Under the pieces are notes generated by a model, which was given only the letters and a program-made list of their open reading frames with translations, was not told the origin of the DNA and did no database searches. A DNA stretch of 64,000 nt from Tricholoma matsutake. Its lineage: Eukaryota > Basidiomycota > Agaricomycetes > Agaricales > Tricholomataceae. Shown piece after piece: positions 33,768 to 45,321 of the stretch; the first letter of the stretch is position 1; every line of letters starts with the position of its first letter. The stretch lies in NCBI GenBank assembly GCA_026075535.2, contig AP026544.2, positions 8,680,001 to 8,744,000 of the forward strand, given 5' to 3'. Made by a program: the position numbers and the translations under genes.

Positions 33768-36700
33768 TTATTTGTCTTCAAAGTCCGGAAGGTCTTCAGG
33801 AATATCTTCGTCGATGTTCGAAGTGTTTCGAGATTTTTCGAGACGTTCGGAGTCGATATTGAGGAAGTTCGGCGGCAGGGGAATTGATTTTCGTGCAAAA
33901 TAGGGAAGGAGTTGGAAGGCTGCAACTGGTTGATGAAATACTGATCCATCAAGTTCGCAGATGATGTAGGCTCCTCCATAGTTTCGATTGATGATGATGA
34001 GGGGACCTAAATATCGAGGTCGCATCTTGCGATTGAGAGATTTCTCGATTTGTGTGTTGCAAAGTAGGACCAGGTCGCCTTTTTCGAAGTCGTAGTCGTG
34101 CATTGTTCGTTTATGAATGAGTTCAAAATGTTTCACAGCTTCGAGTCGAGCAGTATAGACTTTCAAATATAGAATTTCGAGGTTGGATGATCGTTTCTGT
34201 AGTGCTATTGCTCTTGGAGCGATGAGATCAGTTGTCGATAAGATAGAATCAGGAGGGGGTTGCAAGTATGTTGCTTCGGAGATGTTGAGTGGGATTAGGG
34301 GATGTGATCCTGTAATTGCAAAGTAAGGAGAGCAACCCATGCATCTACAAACTGTAACTCGTTCAGCCCAAAACACTGAGTGTGCTCCAGCTGACCATTT
34401 GCTCTGATCTCCATTGACTGCTTTGAATAATGATTGTCAAATATCGAAGTGAGCTCGTTCGACAATTCCGTTCACATGAGAATTGTAGCTGCTAATTCAA
34501 ATGTGGTTAATGTGATATTGTTTCAAAAGATATTCCAATGCTGCAATGAAAGCTGATCCATTATCGCTCACAATTTCATATAGCGAACCCCATCTACAAA
34601 TGATGTCTTTGAAGATCCAATCCCCGAGGGTCATAGCATTTTCTCATCAAAGATTTTGCCATTCGGGATACGTCGTTAGTGAGCATTGACCTTGTACGAT
34701 ATACTTGAATCTGCTCAAAGGAGGCATTTGCATGGTATCGATGTAGACTTTGCTGAATAAAGGTGCAGGTGTGGCGACTGTAGGTGGGATAAGGAGGTTT
34801 TGAGTTTGTCATACTTGGCACAGGTGGCAAGTGCGAATATACCATGCAATGTCTGCTTTCATGTTAGGCCACCAGAACCATAGGGAAATTATGGCTTTCA
34901 TCACGAAGACCATTTTGTGTCCAATATCATCGTGAGCTGCACAAATAACTTTGAGACAATGCTCGGGAATTGCCACGATTTTGTGAGCTCCATGAGAGTC
35001 ATTCCTCCAAAGTTTGCCGCAATCTAAGAAGAATTCAGTGCAATATCGAATGAAGGTAGCGTATTCAGAATCTGATAAATCTGGAGGTTGTACCAAATCC
35101 TCTAACCATTTTTGAATGCAAATTAATCTTTTGTCTTCCTTTTTCGCATTGTTCATTCATGGGACATCGTCGTAGGTCAGATCCTCCCCCTTACTGAGAT
35201 CTGAAGAGAGGGAGAGGGTCGAAACTTGATAGGAAGTGAAGGGTCGAGTCATAATGGGATTGATTTGGTGTACGAAACCATGAAGACAGTCAATCCAGTC
35301 TCCGAAATTGTTTTTGTTATTGAACTGGTCATCTTCGTCTTGTGGAGGACGTCTCGAAAGTCTGTCTGGACCATGATGTGTACCTGCAACATTTACTAAT
35401 GTGAAGTGAAAAGTGAGAATTGAGACGATCCATTGATTGACGCTAGCGCTAGGTGTGATATCAGGATTCAAGAGCATGGCTTTGATATACCTTGCATTGA
35501 CTTCGACGATGAGGTTTCGGACCCCTATTAGGTACAATCGAAGTACTCTGAGAGCGCAATATAGACCGTAGAGTTCAACTTTTGCTTGCAAAAACTGGGA
35601 TTTGCAGTCGTTAAGCGTGATCAAGCTGAATCGACTGTAATATCATTTTCAAGGGTTGTCGGGATTGCATTACGCAAGAAAGAAACCAATAGCGATGTAT
35701 GAAGTATCGACTGATAGGATAACTGGGACATCGGATGAGTAGTCGATAGCACGAATTGCTGGGGAATTGATGAGTGCTTGCTTCAGGTCTTCCTGTGCTG
35801 TGATTTGTTTTGGTCCAAATTCGAAAGGTACATCTTTTCGTGTAAGGTGTATTAGAGCTGTAGCACATTGAGTGAAGTTTTGAATAAAGATATGACAAAC
35901 TCCAATAGTTCCTAGAAATGCCTTGACTTTGGTAAGGCTTCGACAAGGTCCCCATTTGCTACCACTGTGATGTGAGTGGGATCAGCCATATGACCTTCGA
36001 TATTGCATCGATGACCTAAAACAATTATTTTGGGGACACAGAGGTAGAGTTTCAGACCAGAAAATGTTCCTCCGGAATACTTCATGCATTGGACTATACG
36101 ATTTAGATTCCTGAAATGTTCCCAAATTAAGTGTCAAATGCCTGGATTATCGGCGATCATTTTGTAAGATCCTCCGATAGCTCGATATTCTGATTTTGGA
36201 CCCTTAACTGGTGTGTTGTCGATGTAAGGGATAGTGATATGAGGGATTTCAGGTTGTAGGATGAATGTTATGTTGTCATGTAAGATTGGAACTGAGTTCA
36301 TCCAACCCATCGGTAGGGTGACAATTCGAAGTGCTCCAAAAGCTGTCTGAAACATTGTTAGATCTCGAGATGATTCTGCAGCTTTCCTTTTGTCGAATGC
36401 AACATATAGGTCCAACATTCCACCGCAAGCATGTCTGCCAAATTGTTCAGCTAGATGCTCGGGGATTGGGACGATGCCAGAGTGCTGAATTGTTACTTGA
36501 TTAAGAGGTTCAAGACTGTGGATGATTCGAAGTGATTTCGCATTCTTTGCAATGCAAAACCATCGTGACCAATACAACGAGTTCGACGACTCGTATACTC
36601 CTGCTTCTATCTTCTTTTTCAGCATTTCGCAGATCTGTTCATACAGACCAGGAGGTATAGGGATATTATGTTTGACCCATGGAGTGTGAGGAATAACAGG

Positions 36701-37983
36701 GAATTCGATAGGAGGAAAGAAGTCGGGGTGAAAGCTTCCTCGTTCTTGTTTGGTCCATGCGAAACCCGTTTCATGATTTCAGATAAAGTCATGCATAAGC
36801 TTTTGTTCTTCTGGCCATAGGAAATTGCCAGGATGGTTCTTGTCAATAATAGCTTTGTGCTTGAGTGTATAGCGGGGAGAAGGGACAAACAATAGGGGGT
36901 GAGGATTGAGTTTCGGCATTTTCTTGAGGGGGTCACCAGTGATTGTTTGAATAATGCAAAATTGATCGGGTAGTTCAGTAATAACTGGTTGAACCTTCTG
37001 TGTGACTGGTTTGTATTTCTTCTTCGAGGCTACGAAGATTGGGTATATAGAGTCGGTTGATGAGACGTGGGGAGAAGAAATGATAGCAGAGTCGTGCATA
37101 GAGGTGGCCATCGAGGCCGATAAGAAAGTTGCATACTGGTGGCTAGCCATTAAATATAAGTTCACAAGAATCGAGAAAAAGGAAAGGGTGTTCAAAGAGT
37201 TCGAGGAGTCAATATCAGGAATAATCGCAGTGTACTCAATAGTTATAGAGGAATTAGAATGGTCGAAAGAAATAATGAGGGCGCACTGGTTATTCTCCAA
37301 GATTTTATCCTCTAGTTGCAAAAATCCTTGTGAACTACTCTTCTTCGATGATTAGATCGGGGGATAGTTGGAATAGTGCAGGATCATGTCGAGTTCAGAT
37401 CGAAAATAGTTATCGTTTGTGCTTCGTTTCGATAATTCTTTACCATACTCTCTGTGAGAACATCGAATGGTCATCTGAGCAGAATGTCGTAGGCTGGATC
37501 ATGGATAATGTGTATTTGCATGTAGAGGGTGATGCTACCAACTTCGGAAGGTATGTTCCTTGCTAAACCTAGACTCTGGTCAATACCACCGTTAGCTGAT
37601 TGTAGAGGGATGTGTATCAAAGAATCATATGCGAGACTGAGTTTGTGACAAACTTCTTCTGACATTGCAATGATCGATGAACCTGGATTGACTACGCTTT
37701 CAACTGGATTTCTGCTGTTGACGTTCATTATAACCAATCTAATAGAGTGTGATTCCTTGGCTGCGATGAAAGGTTTGGGTATTTCTCCAGGGCAAAGACT
37801 GCTAATATAGGTTTTGTAAGGGTTGTCAATTACAAAAATGTCATCATGAAGGAGATTCATAGTGTTATTTCCTTTGGGTTGCTGGATATGATGCGCAGTG
37901 ACCTGTTCCTTCCATTTCATATGAACTTCAGGCGATAGTGAAAGTAATTCTTTGGGAGTTAGAGTGATAATTGGGGTTTTCAT
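33768..37983 (-). pseudogene. Gypsy Pol, decayed, with altered catalytic residues
   Basis: Pieces in order on the minus strand: protease (37983-37471; VVNPGSSIIAMSEEVCHKL), where Asn stands in place of the catalytic Asp; linker (37321-36619); reverse transcriptase (36625-36134; MLDLYVAFDKR, TLPMGWMNSVPI, IPYIDNTPVKGP), where YIDD has become YIDN; RNase H (35955-35157; QAKVELYGLYCALR, VNARYIKAMLLNPDI, HHGPDRLSRR), again Asn where Asp is expected; integrase with an H/C zinc site (35156-34809; CHLCQV); and an integrase tail with the GPY/F-like RPRYLGPLIIINRNYGGAYI (34376-33768). Frames are broken by many stops and shifts. The Asp-to-Asn changes are all G-to-A on the coding strand, as expected from cytosine deamination on the other strand. 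Confidence 0.85.
35181..35197 (-). promoter_or_regulatory. Candidate central polypurine tract
   Basis: TCAGTAAGGGGGAGGAT on the minus strand is identical over 17 bases to the 3' polypurine tract at 32064-32080. It sits at the RNase H/integrase junction and encodes LSKGED in pol. Ty1 and lentiviruses have a second tract in a comparable place that starts an extra plus strand. Confidence 0.55.
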
Positions 37984-38304
37984 AGATCAGGTGAAGACGT
38001 CTTTGGTGATTTTGTCCTTTTGAATGGGGGCTTGGGTATGGTATGATGGGCCGTCTTTTGCTTTTTCTATCGATGTGAAGTTGCATTTGTGGGGAGGTAG
38101 GTACAAATTTTCTTTAGCGCCATTGTAGGGATGTATTACCAGTTGCGATGGTTTCTCAGAGGTCGCAGATTGTGCTGAATTTGAATTAGGTAGGTTGGTT
38201 GCTGTGGACAATATTGATGGTGCTGGTGGTTGTGGGACAAATTGTTTGATCGGTGCAGGGATCAAGGGCCATGAGGTAGGAACTGTTGGCACATTCAAAT
38301 CAGT

Positions 38305-39745
38305 TCATGCAAAAGGTCTACCACTTTGCAAAGCATATATCTCTTGTTCGAGTTGTGCGATACGATCTTTGGCCATTGTGGATAGGTCAGTAATTTGGTA
38401 GACACCTCTGGATGGTGTTGAAGAAACTGTCGAAGGTGTGATATTATACATTAGTGAAGGGGTAACGTTAGATGGAGGGTTTTGTTGAGTCCATTTGTCA
38501 ATCCTGTCCTTGATAAAATGACCGGGGATGCTTCGAGGAGTGAATTGACCATTTGGGAGAACAATTTTGCCTTCGGTGTTCTTCTTACACTTTCCTTCAT
38601 TGATATATGACTGGCAAACCAAGCAATCACTAATGAAATGTCCTGTAAGCCCACAGAAAATGCAAACTAAAGTTTCGAGCTGGTCTGAATGAAATCCACT
38701 GTTAGGTTGAGTAGTGTTCATGGTGTTCGAACCTGCTAAAGCGGTTACAAGAGTGGCTGCGAATTTCTTGAGGATTGCTGTAAGGTCTTCCGATTTAATT
38801 TGAGGCAAAGATGTTGAGGTTGTTGGGATTGCCAAAGGTGCTGAAGAATGTGAACTGAGTAGCAATGTCAAATCCGAGCCAATAGATCCTGCTAAAATGA
38901 ACTTTGCTGCTGCATGAATATCGTCAAGTGGGTAGGGGTCGTCAGGGTAGTGATCAGGGAATTTTAGTTTGAGTTGTCAAGCAATTCTAGCCCATAAACC
39001 TGGTTGGAAGCCCCAAATGAAGGCTCTGCTTTGTTCAGTGTTGGAAATCCTGCCTGTAGTAGATAGAAACTTTGTAATGTTATAAAATGACCGAAAGTAT
39101 AATCCCAAATTGCTTGCATTGTAAATACCTATGTGAAGTTGTTCGCTGACAAGTTTGTCCATGTCTGAAATTGACCATTTCCAATCGTCTTCAGAACCAG
39201 GGTACAGTTGGTGAATAGCAATGCAAAAGTTCTGGAATGAAATGCCTGCATCATATTCTGGAATTGATTCCCAGAGTTCGGAAGTGTCAATATCGAGGTA
39301 ACGACAAGTGTGCTTCTTCATTTCTTCAGAGTTCGTGATGTTGCATGCAGAGGAAAGCAATTCAAGCTCATTAAAATATCGGCGAAGTTCTTGTGGCTGG
39401 GTAGGGTTGAATTTCGGAGCTGTGGAATGACCACGAGCTGGCATTGTTGCTTGTGTAGTCATGAATGCAATGTTTCTAGGGGTAGTTCATGACATTGCAC
39501 ACTGAGAAAAGCAATTTGAGCTCATCAAAATATCGGTGAAGTTCTCGTGGCTGGGTAGGGTCGAATTTTGGAGCTGTGGAATGACCACAAGCTGGCATCA
39601 TTGCTTGTGTAGTCATGAATGCAATGTTTCTAGGGGTAGGGGTTAAAACTTGTGTGAATGATGGTAGAGGAGTCGAAGTTGTTGGAAGGATGAATGAAGA
39701 TGTAGATGATGAAGATAAAGAAGTAGACAATGATGTTGAAGGCAA
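38305..39745 (-). pseudogene. Gypsy Gag with zinc knuckle and internal duplication, decayed
   Basis: The start (39745, MPSTSLSTSLSSSSTSSFIL) is Ser/Thr-rich. The Gag core has HSTAPKFDPTQPRELHRYFD and, after a duplicated segment, YLDIDTSELWESIPEYDAGI and FIWGFQPGLWARIA (ends 38977). The C-terminal part (38871-38305) has CIFCGLTGHFISDC, a C-x2-C-x4-H-x4-C RNA-binding knuckle. Stops separate the parts. Confidence 0.8.
39325..39645 (-). repeat. Tandem duplication of about 160 bp within gag
   Basis: 39325-39486 and 39487-39645 are two diverged copies of the segment coding for TTQATMPARGHSTAPKF and the residues after it. The junction breaks the reading frame. Confidence 0.8.
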
Positions 39746-39928
39746 TGAGATTGGTGAAGGGAATAGTCAACAATGAGTCGATTCTGCTTCGGAAACAGGG
39801 ATTAGAATATCTCCTGATTGTTCGAGAGATTCGAAGGCGTGGCGAGTGTCGATTTGTAGGTCTCTAGCTTGTGTTGGCCTAAGCAGGGAGATTTGAGATG
39901 GATTAGGCAATGAAATGATTTAGAAACC

Positions 39929-39948
39929 CCTCGCGGTGGGCTCCAAAA
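39929..39948 (-). promoter_or_regulatory. Gypsy primer-binding site (tRNA type)
   Basis: Directly inside the 5' LTR the minus strand reads TTT, then TGGAGCCCACCGCGAGGGG. A start with TGG pairs with the CCA end of a tRNA, so priming by a full tRNA 3' end is likely, unlike the chromovirus. Which tRNA cannot be told by eye. Confidence 0.55.
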
Positions 39949-40963
39949 TGATGATACTCGACCAGGAAACCCAAACAAAACCCACAATAAGGGCTCAAAT
40001 GGTATAACACTAGTTAGAGGAAGGTTGCAAGGTGGTACTAAATATCACTGCTGTTACCCAAGGCTAGGAAAATAACTCTAGTGGGTGTCTGATGAAGTTT
40101 GAAGAGGTTCGAGAGGATTCGAAGCACTGCGAAGGTGTTTGAGAGAAGTTTGAAGAAGTTTGATGAGGTTTGAGAGAGTTTGAAGAAGTTCGAGAGACTT
40201 ATAGAGGATGAGGATGATTTCGACAAAGGCTGAGGAAAGGCTATAAGCATGTAGGAAGGCATCAAGAGGGGATAGATGATATGCGATAGTTTTGAGAGGC
40301 TAGTATGAGGAGTTCGAGGAAATTTGGCGTAAAACACTGAACTTCAAGACTGAGTCGAGATGCTTGGACTCAAGAGAATGGCTCTTAAATCAGATGATTG
40401 GGGTGAGAGGACAATCTATTCTGTCTTTCTAAGTAGCTAATACAAGGCTATATATGTTTGGGAGACGTGGTACTTAAAAGAAAATAGAACATGAGGAATA
40501 CATGAGGCAAGATATAAAACAATAAAGAACTTTGCAATTCATAAAATAAATGAAAGATGATAAGAAGGGAAACGTATAGAGTCACGGTTTATTGTGGGTA
40601 CCTGTCCTATTGATCCAATATATCATCAAGACATCAAAGCGCCACTATTGTGTTCTAAAATCCCGTTGTTGTGTCTCCTCGTGTCTGGTGGTGCTCGATA
40701 TGTGATGCACTAACTCTTACAAAGTGTGCTGCATGTGTATGGAGGGCGGTACAATAAGCATATGGCACCCAAAGGTGTTTGAGGTGCTGCAAAGTCATTT
40801 GAACTTGCTCGAAGTGTTGTGAAGTCATTCAAAGTCATTTGAAGTCATTTGAAATAGTCTCAGAGCGGTCTCGCGAGGGGCATGGGGGTTGGGAGTGTGT
40901 GTGTTGATGTGTTGATGCCTTTGGAGACATTCCCAGAGCTTAGTGCACATGGTGGACCTATCA
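39949..40963 (-). repeat. Gypsy 5' LTR
   Basis: 1015 bp, plus-strand ends TGATGATACTCGACC...GGACCTATCA, followed by target duplication TCAG. Rich in TTCGA/TCGAA-like words (GAAGTTCGAGAG), many of which differ from the 3' LTR by C/T changes. Confidence 0.9.
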
Positions 40964-40967
40964 TCAG

Positions 40968-42190
40968 CTCAAGGGCCGATTCACCATTACAATCACATTC
41001 TAATCACATCGGCTAACTCCTATGATGTCCCAGAAGCATGACCATTCTTGACCAAGTCTGTCAATCATGATATCATATCGACTGCGTCAAAACATTGCCA
41101 GTGACATCGTTTGTACTTAGAAACTACATCGCACAACTCTAGGACTACCTTGAAATGCCCTAAGAACCCTCCGAACAAACATTGAGTATCCCCGATCAAC
41201 TTTGAACAACTGTGACCGCGATTGAACATCGTTGACCATTGTCGAGTGTTATCGATCGACATTGAGAAACTATGAATGACATTGGGTCCTGCATTTGTTA
41301 TCTAAATGGTGCAATACCATTGCTAGGGAATATTCTAACTCGTGCTCAGACCTGCTGATAGTAGGTCAGCCTCGTTCCAAGCCCCTATCGCATACAGAAC
41401 CTGCTGGATGGATTATTGCAACACTTAGCGTGGTTTATACACAAGGACAGTCTCCTTTTAGTTCTTTCCCTTTATTACTCCTTTGTCATATGTTATATCT
41501 CTTTCTTGTTGGAATTCCAGTCTCATTTTGGCCTCGTGTTTTAACTCATATCTTTTTCCCTCATGTTCTTACACATGTTTCTTATACCATTTTAGGAAGT
41601 TTCTCTTAAAACATATGAAAATCTGTAGTATCTACTTGGGAATACAAGAAATTGTCTTTGCATATCGCCTCGTATAAAGTTCTAAGAATCCGATCTATCC
41701 TCTAAACTATCTAAAACTTCTATGAGTTTTCTCAATTGACGAGAAACCTCTACGACCATCATCATCCTCGATTGACCTTCAATCAAATTATCGCTAGCAC
41801 TAGTAACCACCCCGACACTTCCTAGCCATCAGCTATAACCTTTGCATACTATCAACCTACCAAAAAGCCCTTAGAATTCACACATTGACCCTCGACGATC
41901 AACATTGTTCGCTATTGTTCTCATTGATAAACATCGTTCACCATCGATCTCGTTGATCCTTGTTGAAATTGATCGATACTACATTGGACCATGCCAAACA
42001 CCTTCCTCTCTCATAGAACTATGTTTATGACTAGTATCAACTAGTTGTCTTCCCTTTGGTCAGACCACAAACATTCAGAATGCCTTGCACCCTTCCTCTG
42101 ACTTGTGCAAATATCATTGGTTGCCTCATCGGCAGTTTTGGTGGTTTTCCCGGGTTGAGTATCATCACCGTGCTGTGCCCTAGAAGGAGA
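40968..42190. other. Unassigned AT-rich DNA
   Basis: Many ATTGA/TCGAT words (for example 41195-41285 and 41885-41990) but no clear repeat unit, gene or terminus. Confidence 0.3.
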
Positions 42191-42194
42191 ATGA

Positions 42195-42510
42195 GGGGAA
42201 CACATGCAAGATGTGTCATTTGGGCCCCAGTATGTTTTTCTTTCTTTTCTTTGTTATCCACACGACACCCACCATTGCAAGCCACTCCTACCCCACTGCC
42301 TATGAGACAACACCCATGCCTGTGAACCACTGCTCGTGGGGTGGTGGAACCCTACCCCATGGCCTACAAGATGACACCCACCCCTGCGAGCATCTGCTCA
42401 TGGGGTGGACCCTCTTGTGTCACCAGGTGTGCTGCTCCCTGGCCCTCCTGCTACAATGGGCCCACAACAACACTGCTGCGAGCAACTGCTTGTGGGGTGG
42501 ATCCCTACTG
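42195..42510 (+). repeat. H1/P/intron cluster on the plus strand
   Basis: A P-like end (ATTTGGGCCCCA) at 42218-42229 is followed by GTATGTTTTTCTTTC, a donor-like site at about 42231. H1 copies follow at 42310-42345, 42376-42410 and 42470-42500. No clear branch site. Confidence 0.45.
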
Positions 42511-43067
42511 AGCTCCAACAATGATGATGACCACGCAATGTTGTCATTGTCATCAGCTCCTGTAATCAAAGGAGCCCACAATTGTGGGTCCCCCAAGATG
42601 CAGGAGCTGTTAAGTGAGGGGAGATGGCAGGTTATGGGTATGTGGGTAAGGCATGGGTACAGGTATGGGTATGCTCAAGAGTACCTGTGGGTTACCCATG
42701 TGGATCCCTACCTGAGAGGATCAAGGGGCCACTGGGTGGGGGGAGGCAGGGGGGCTGGATGGGGGAATGGAGGTCAATGCAGTTTGAGTGCAGAACTGCA
42801 AGGAGCAGGTGTGAGGGGGGAAATGATGATGAGGGCCAATGGCAGATTGAGGGGCAGCAGTGGAAGGGTTGGCACAGTGGCAATGGCAGTAGTTGTATCT
42901 AGCCAAATATACATGTTTTCTACTACCCAATCAATGCAAACCGCCAATTAGACAGTTCAAAATTTGAGGTTCTATTTGCAGTGCAAAAAATGAGGTTCTT
43001 GGCACCCAATCCCACCCCTGATCTGCTTCTCTTCAGGATTTTGGCAGGGATGCAAAGAACTGCAAAA
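42511..43067. other. Low-complexity G-rich DNA
   Basis: GGGTATG simple repeats at 42630-42680 and G-rich sequence to about 42880. Overlapping open frames on both strands have low-complexity products. No gene recognised. Confidence 0.3.
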
Positions 43068-43115
43068 CCCTTGAAGGCCTATTTCCCTCACTCCTGAAAA
43101 TGGGCCTTCAAGGCT
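43068..43115. repeat. Inverted repeat shared with 25405-25460
   Basis: CCTTGAAGGCCTATTTCC and GAAAATGGGCCTTCAAGG face each other across a short loop. A CTCAGTCTGTGTATAATGGAC Copia LTR piece follows at 43153. Confidence 0.65.
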
Positions 43116-43175
43116 TCATGTGACCTCAGCCACAAGTGCCAGTGGTGTACTCACCTCAGTCTGTGTATAATGGAC

Positions 43176-43372
43176 TGTGTAGAAATGAGCATTTTGATGG
43201 TGCTCACTCGGGATAACAGTAGACCCTGGCAAAAGTGCAGGGGTTATTCATTATGAAGTAGCTACTTTAAAGGCATAAAAAGAACAATAGACATCAAAAG
43301 GTTAGGCTAGGAAAGTGGAATAGTGGTGGTAAGATTAGAAATGGAAAAATGAATGTGGATGGTTCTTGTGCT
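43176..43372 (-). repeat. LTR-like repeat, inverted copy of 44914-45129
   Basis: TGTGTAGAAATGAGC... matches the reverse complement of 44914-45129 at roughly 94 percent by eye but lacks the last 15-20 bases. The Copia RNase H fragment starts directly after it. Confidence 0.7.
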
Positions 43373-43377
43373 TTAAA

Positions 43378-44859
43378 CTCTACCTGGGTGGAGATAGCCC
43401 TATCTCATTATTGGCCTACACTGATTCTGACTGGGCTAGTCACCCAGCAGCGTTGGGGGTTACATGTGTTCACTCAGGTCTGGAGCCGTATCATGGACCA
43501 CTCGCAAGCAAAAAACAGTTGCAGTGTCATCATGTGAAGCTGAGTATAGTGATGTGCACAGCTCAGCTCAAAGCTGTAAGCTGGCCGAGGCCGAACCCTA
43601 AAAAGCCAAGCCTGCATGGGCCATAGTGACAGCTTCACAGGGCCCATGGCTCAGTCTTCGAGTCAAGAAAGCCATAAGCTATGGCCTTAGCTGCAGCTTT
43701 TGGTAGTGACACATCAAACTTGAACTCCTTCTCAAAACAGATTTCACCAACAATTGTATTTACTCTTGTTTGTAAATTCATCCATGTCAACAACTTTATC
43801 GCATGATTGACATGTCGACACATCTCATTTTCATGATCGAGATTCAAGAATGCATAGTTTAGGTAGGTCATATCTTCTGAACCTGTGTTAACTTCTACTG
43901 CTGATGATATTGATGTTACTATAGCTTTAAAATTAAGATTATTACATTTTTCCCTCAAACAGACATAACAGCATACCATGACATCTGCAACAAAACCACA
44001 ACCACAACCACCCATGATGCCACCTCCCATACTCATACCTCTCATAAATGGTGCCCTACACCCATCCAATCCATCCAGCCCAACCATGGAGTTCCAACAG
44101 CCGAAGTGCATGGCTGCGAATGTTCATATGCAAAAATAGCCATTTCTGAGCGGTTTATGTATTCCAAGTATGTTTTTATTTTTGGATTGTGTTCAATTTT
44201 CCACTAACGATGCATTCCATTATTGACTTTTAGCCACACAATGATTACCAGCATAACAACCACCACACATACATCAAAACTCGCCGTTGCACCTGCATCC
44301 CCTGCTACAAACCCCCATGCCCACCACCACCAGCTGTGCCCACTATCACAACACCCTTGTGCACCCCAATGAGCCATGGCTTGGGCCAAGGCCAACCTAA
44401 GCCAGCCTGAAGCCATCTTCATGGCTCAGGCTTGGATTTTCAAAAGCCTGAGCCCCTCAAAGCCGAGCCTTAGCTGCGGCTTTCAGGCCAAGCTGAGCCA
44501 TCACAACACTAGCCGAGTACATTGCCACATTTGAAACTGCAAAAGAGTGCATATGGATTTATACTCTACTTACTGCTATCAGCCATTCACCTGACACATC
44601 TATGTGACAACACCACTTCAATTAGCCTGTCAGACGATCCTCTCCTCCACTCCAGAGTTAAGCATGTCGACATTAAATTCCACTTCCTTCATGAATGCGT
44701 CCAATCTAAGGAACTCACTGTATCCTACATCAATACCAAGGATAATATTGCTGACATTTTCACCAAGGCTCTAGATGTCAAACAATTGGTATGCTTATGG
44801 GACTTCTTGGGTCTCCAGTAACATGTACCGATTCCATGCGAGGAGGAGTATTCATGGTG
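43378..44859 (+). pseudogene. Copia RNase H / Pol C-terminus, split by a hAT element
   Basis: Two pieces of one Copia Pol end: 43378-43546 (YLGGDSPISLLAYTDSDWAS, where the Asp of TDSDW is an RNase H active-site residue) and 44520-44859 (IATFETAKE in frame, then HSRVKHVDIKFHFLHECVQS and YINTKDNIADIFTKALDVKQ). The hAT insertion at 43547-44511 lies between them with an 8-bp duplication. Stops and frameshifts elsewhere. An LTR start (TGTTGAGATCTACACC) follows at 44870, the same family as 55505-55848. Confidence 0.8.
43547..44511. mobile_element. Non-autonomous hAT-type element, 965 bp
   Basis: Ends TAGTGATGTGCACAGCTCAG and, from the other side, TAGTGTTGTGATGGCTCAGC. Flanked by 8-bp duplications GCTGAGTA (43539-43546) and GCCGAGTA (44512-44519), 7 of 8 matching, and the Copia frame resumes across it. 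An open minus-strand frame (44111-43635) shows no transposase motif. Confidence 0.75.
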
Positions 44860-44869
44860 AGCAGGAGTG

Positions 44870-45129
44870 TTGAGATCTACACCATGAATACGCTAGACAT
44901 AGACACCTCAGTCTGTTGGAATATTGAGCACAGCACAAGAACCATCCGCATTCATTTTTCCGTTTCTAATCCTACTGCCACTATTCCGCTTTCCTAGCCT
45001 AACCTTTTTGATGTCTATTGTTCTTTTTATGCCTTTAAAGTAGCTACTTTGTAATGAATAACCCCTGCACTTTTGCCAGGGTCTACTGTTATCCTGAGTG
45101 AGCACCATTGAAATGCTCATTTCTACACA
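44870..45129 (+). repeat. Copia LTR start joined to a second LTR-like repeat
   Basis: 44870-44913 is the start of the 55505-55848 LTR family with an internal deletion. 44914-45129 (TGTTGGAATATTGAGCACAG...TTTCTACACA) is a second TG/CA repeat of 216 bp, the partner of 43176-43372, lying upstream of the Gag fragment at 45322. No flanking duplication is visible. Confidence 0.6.
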
Positions 45130-45321
45130 AAAGCACAACATACCCTGCTTTCCCTCACATCATCCTGGTCACTCTTGCTCTGGGTCTCTAGTCTTAAAGG
45201 TTGCAGCACCTCATAGCTGTAGACAGCAGTCACAATTCTGACATACCATAGAAGAACTCGAAGAAATTGTTTACTGAAGAACTTGCCTTGAATCTCCCAG
45301 TACTGATAGCCATATTCCATC

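Larger units (their letters stand above)
31072..40963 (-). mobile_element. Ty3/gypsy element with antisense gene, full length, inactive
   Basis: A 9892-bp minus-strand element. 5' LTR 39949-40963, primer site beside it, gag and pol down to 33768, an oppositely directed gene at 32213-33503, a polypurine tract and 3' LTR 31072-32064. A 4-bp target duplication TCAG flanks it (31068-31071 and 40964-40967). LTRs are about 1 kb, differ at many sites (mostly C/T and G/A) and by a small indel, so this is much older than the chromovirus. No chromodomain is visible. Confidence 0.88.

Noticed and set aside
42624..42902. Gly-rich open frames at 42.2-42.95 kb as genes
   Set aside because: Low-complexity products, open on both strands, overlapping H1 repeats and simple GGGTATG sequence.
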